From Candidatus Nanohaloarchaea archaeon (GTDB taxonomy: Archaea > EX4484-52 > GLR71), in the NCBI GenBank assembly GCA_030671745.1, contig DAOVHT010000016.1:1-15747 (forward strand): a DNA stretch of 15,747 nucleotides, written 5' to 3'. Numbering within the stretch: position 1 is the stretch's first letter; every line of letters starts with the position of its first letter. Positions 14,965-15,747 of this stretch are shown here, one piece after another. The translations under genes were made by a program, and so were the position numbers. The notes below the pieces were generated by a model. It saw only the letters and a program-made list of their open reading frames with translations. It searched no databases and was not told the DNA's origin.

Positions 14965-15203
14965 ACTCCATCATTTCCAGTAGAACTCTGCTATTCTAAT
15001 AAACACCTTTTTTTTAATATAATATATAACAATGTTATATTTCCTTCTAATACTAATTTAATTAAAGACTTCCAAACGAAACAAAGGGGTGAGGGTCAAG
15101 ATAACCACAATCAATAACTATTTAAACCTTTATTTCCTATAGAAACCTATACAAGATAAAAAAACATGAAAAATCATATAACACCATCATTTCTTGTAGA
15201 GAA
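14965..15203. repeat. Four ORB-like motifs near orc1
   Basis: Copies at 14965-14987 (core CATCATTTCCAGTAGAAC), 15069-15090 (plus-strand copy, CTTCCA...GAAACAAAGGGGT), 15124-15146 (core CCTTTATTTCCTATAGAAA) and 15181-15203 (core CCATCATTTCTTGTAG). By my count they match the 6676-6698 copy at 17/23, 16/22, 17/23 and 14/23 positions. The 15069 copy is closest to the classical ORB because it keeps the GGGGT end. Confidence 0.6.
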
Positions 15204-15207
15204 AAAG

Positions 15208-15216
15208 TATATTTTA
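15208..15216 (+). promoter_or_regulatory. TATA box of orc1/cdc6
   Basis: TATATTTTA at 15208-15216 predicts a start near 15237 and a leader of about 32 nt to the ATG at 15269. An ORB-like motif ends only 5 nt upstream (15203), so Orc1 bound there could repress its own gene. Confidence 0.45.
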
Positions 15217-15268
15217 AGAGGGGATACGACTGAGCCAAAAGACACTGAAAAACCTGTTTGAAACTTAC

Positions 15269-15747
15269 ATGACTTCAAAGACACTTTTCAAAGACAAGAA
15301 TTCCCTGACAATAAGATATACACCTGATACCGTACCGCACCGTGAAGAACAGATCAATCTGATTGGTGGAATCCTTGCCCCGGCATTGAAAGGTGACAGA
15401 CCTTCAAACATATTCATATATGGTATGACAGGCACAGGAAAGACACTTGTGACACAGTATGTCACCTCACAGCTTAAAGAGATAGCATTAGCAAACAATG
15501 TGACAATAGATGTTCTATATGTCAACTGCAAAATGAAAAGGGTTGCAGATACAGAATATCGCCTGATAGCATACTTAGCAAGTCTTTTAGGAAAAAAAGT
15601 ACCACCTACAGGTCTTCCCACAGATCAGGTATACAAGATATTCTTTGAGGCCCTTGAAGAAAAAAAAGGTGTGGTGATCCTGGTCCTTGATGAGATAGAT
15701 GCCTTGATAGAAAAGGTAGGTGATGAATTGTTGTACACACTCACGAG
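15269..15747 (+). CDS. cdc6: Orc1/Cdc6 replication initiator, 3' end outside the window
   Basis: The first 159 codons of an AAA+ ATPase that binds origin recognition boxes and loads the MCM helicase. Walker A is GMTGTGKT (52-59) and Walker B is VILVLDEID (136-144). The pre-AAA motif PHREEQI (23-29) is characteristic of archaeal Orc1/Cdc6. The frame runs off the right edge; the rest of the AAA+ domain and the C-terminal winged helix are not visible. ATG at 15269 is the first standard start. The frame is open back to a stop at 15215, and the extra codons read ...TLKNLFETY, which resembles the N-terminus of family members. A GAGGGG stretch lies at 15218-15223 before a CTG at 15230, so a non-ATG start upstream is possible. 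Confidence 0.92.
   Translation, partial: MTSKTLFKDKNSLTIRYTPDTVPHREEQINLIGGILAPALKGDRPSNIFIYGMTGTGKTLVTQYVTSQLKEIALANNVTIDVLYVNCKMKRVADTEYRLIAYLASLLGKKVPPTGLPTDQVYKIFFEALEEKKGVVILVLDEIDALIEKVGDELLYTLT

Larger units (their letters stand above)
14941..15230. other. Putative replication origin (oriC) upstream of orc1/cdc6
   Basis: A non-coding stretch next to the initiator gene. An AT-rich segment at 15001-15068 (58 of 68 bases A/T by my count) contains T8 at 15008-15015 and the inverted repeat ATATAAC/GTTATAT (15024-15030, 15034-15040). It is flanked by ORB-like motifs in opposite orientations: 14965-14987 reads on the minus strand, and 15069-15090 reads on the plus strand. Two more minus-strand copies lie at 15124-15146 and 15181-15203. 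Inverted ORBs around an AT-rich unwinding element, beside orc1/cdc6, is the known layout of archaeal origins such as that of Pyrococcus. Confidence 0.65.

Overview
The window looks like a chromosomal segment of a euryarchaeal or DPANN-type archaeon. It encodes both subunits of the archaea-specific replicative DNA polymerase D (DP1 and DP2) and the start of an Orc1/Cdc6 initiator. It also has an archaeal-type CTP synthase, and its promoters are archaeal: TATA boxes about 24-30 nt before start codons, giving leaderless or short-leader mRNAs. PolD argues against Crenarchaeota. The lineage cannot be fixed further from sequence alone.

Layout. 11-1385 (+): an unknown basic protein overlapping an M29-like aminopeptidase. 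1411-1566 (-): a 51-aa zinc-ribbon protein. 1919-2974 (+): a radical SAM protein of the COG2108 type. 3003-3077: a candidate structured RNA with a kink-turn. 3272-4873 (+): CTP synthase. 4935-5760 (+): two tandem paralogous unknown genes, each with its own near-identical promoter. 5852-6502 (+): a metallo-beta-lactamase-fold hydrolase. 6503-6834: a convergent intergenic region with four repeats resembling archaeal origin recognition boxes (ORBs). 6835-10299 (-): PolD large subunit. 10535-10729 (+): a small acidic protein. 10735-11220 (-): a winged-helix regulator. 11463-12935 (-): PolD small subunit. 12997-14316 (-): a PHP phosphoesterase with a zinc ribbon. 14362-14940 (+): a dUTPase/dCTP deaminase family protein. 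14941-15268: a putative replication origin. From 15269 to the window edge (+): orc1/cdc6.

The right half is a DNA replication neighbourhood: initiator, origin, polymerase D, a PHP phosphoesterase and a nucleotide-pool enzyme. CTP synthase lies on the left. The most interesting signals are non-coding. They are an origin-like ORB/AT-rich architecture beside orc1, a second ORB-like array about 8 kb away at the 3' end of the PolD large-subunit gene, and a 75-nt element with a kink-turn in which a base pair is kept by a compensated change.
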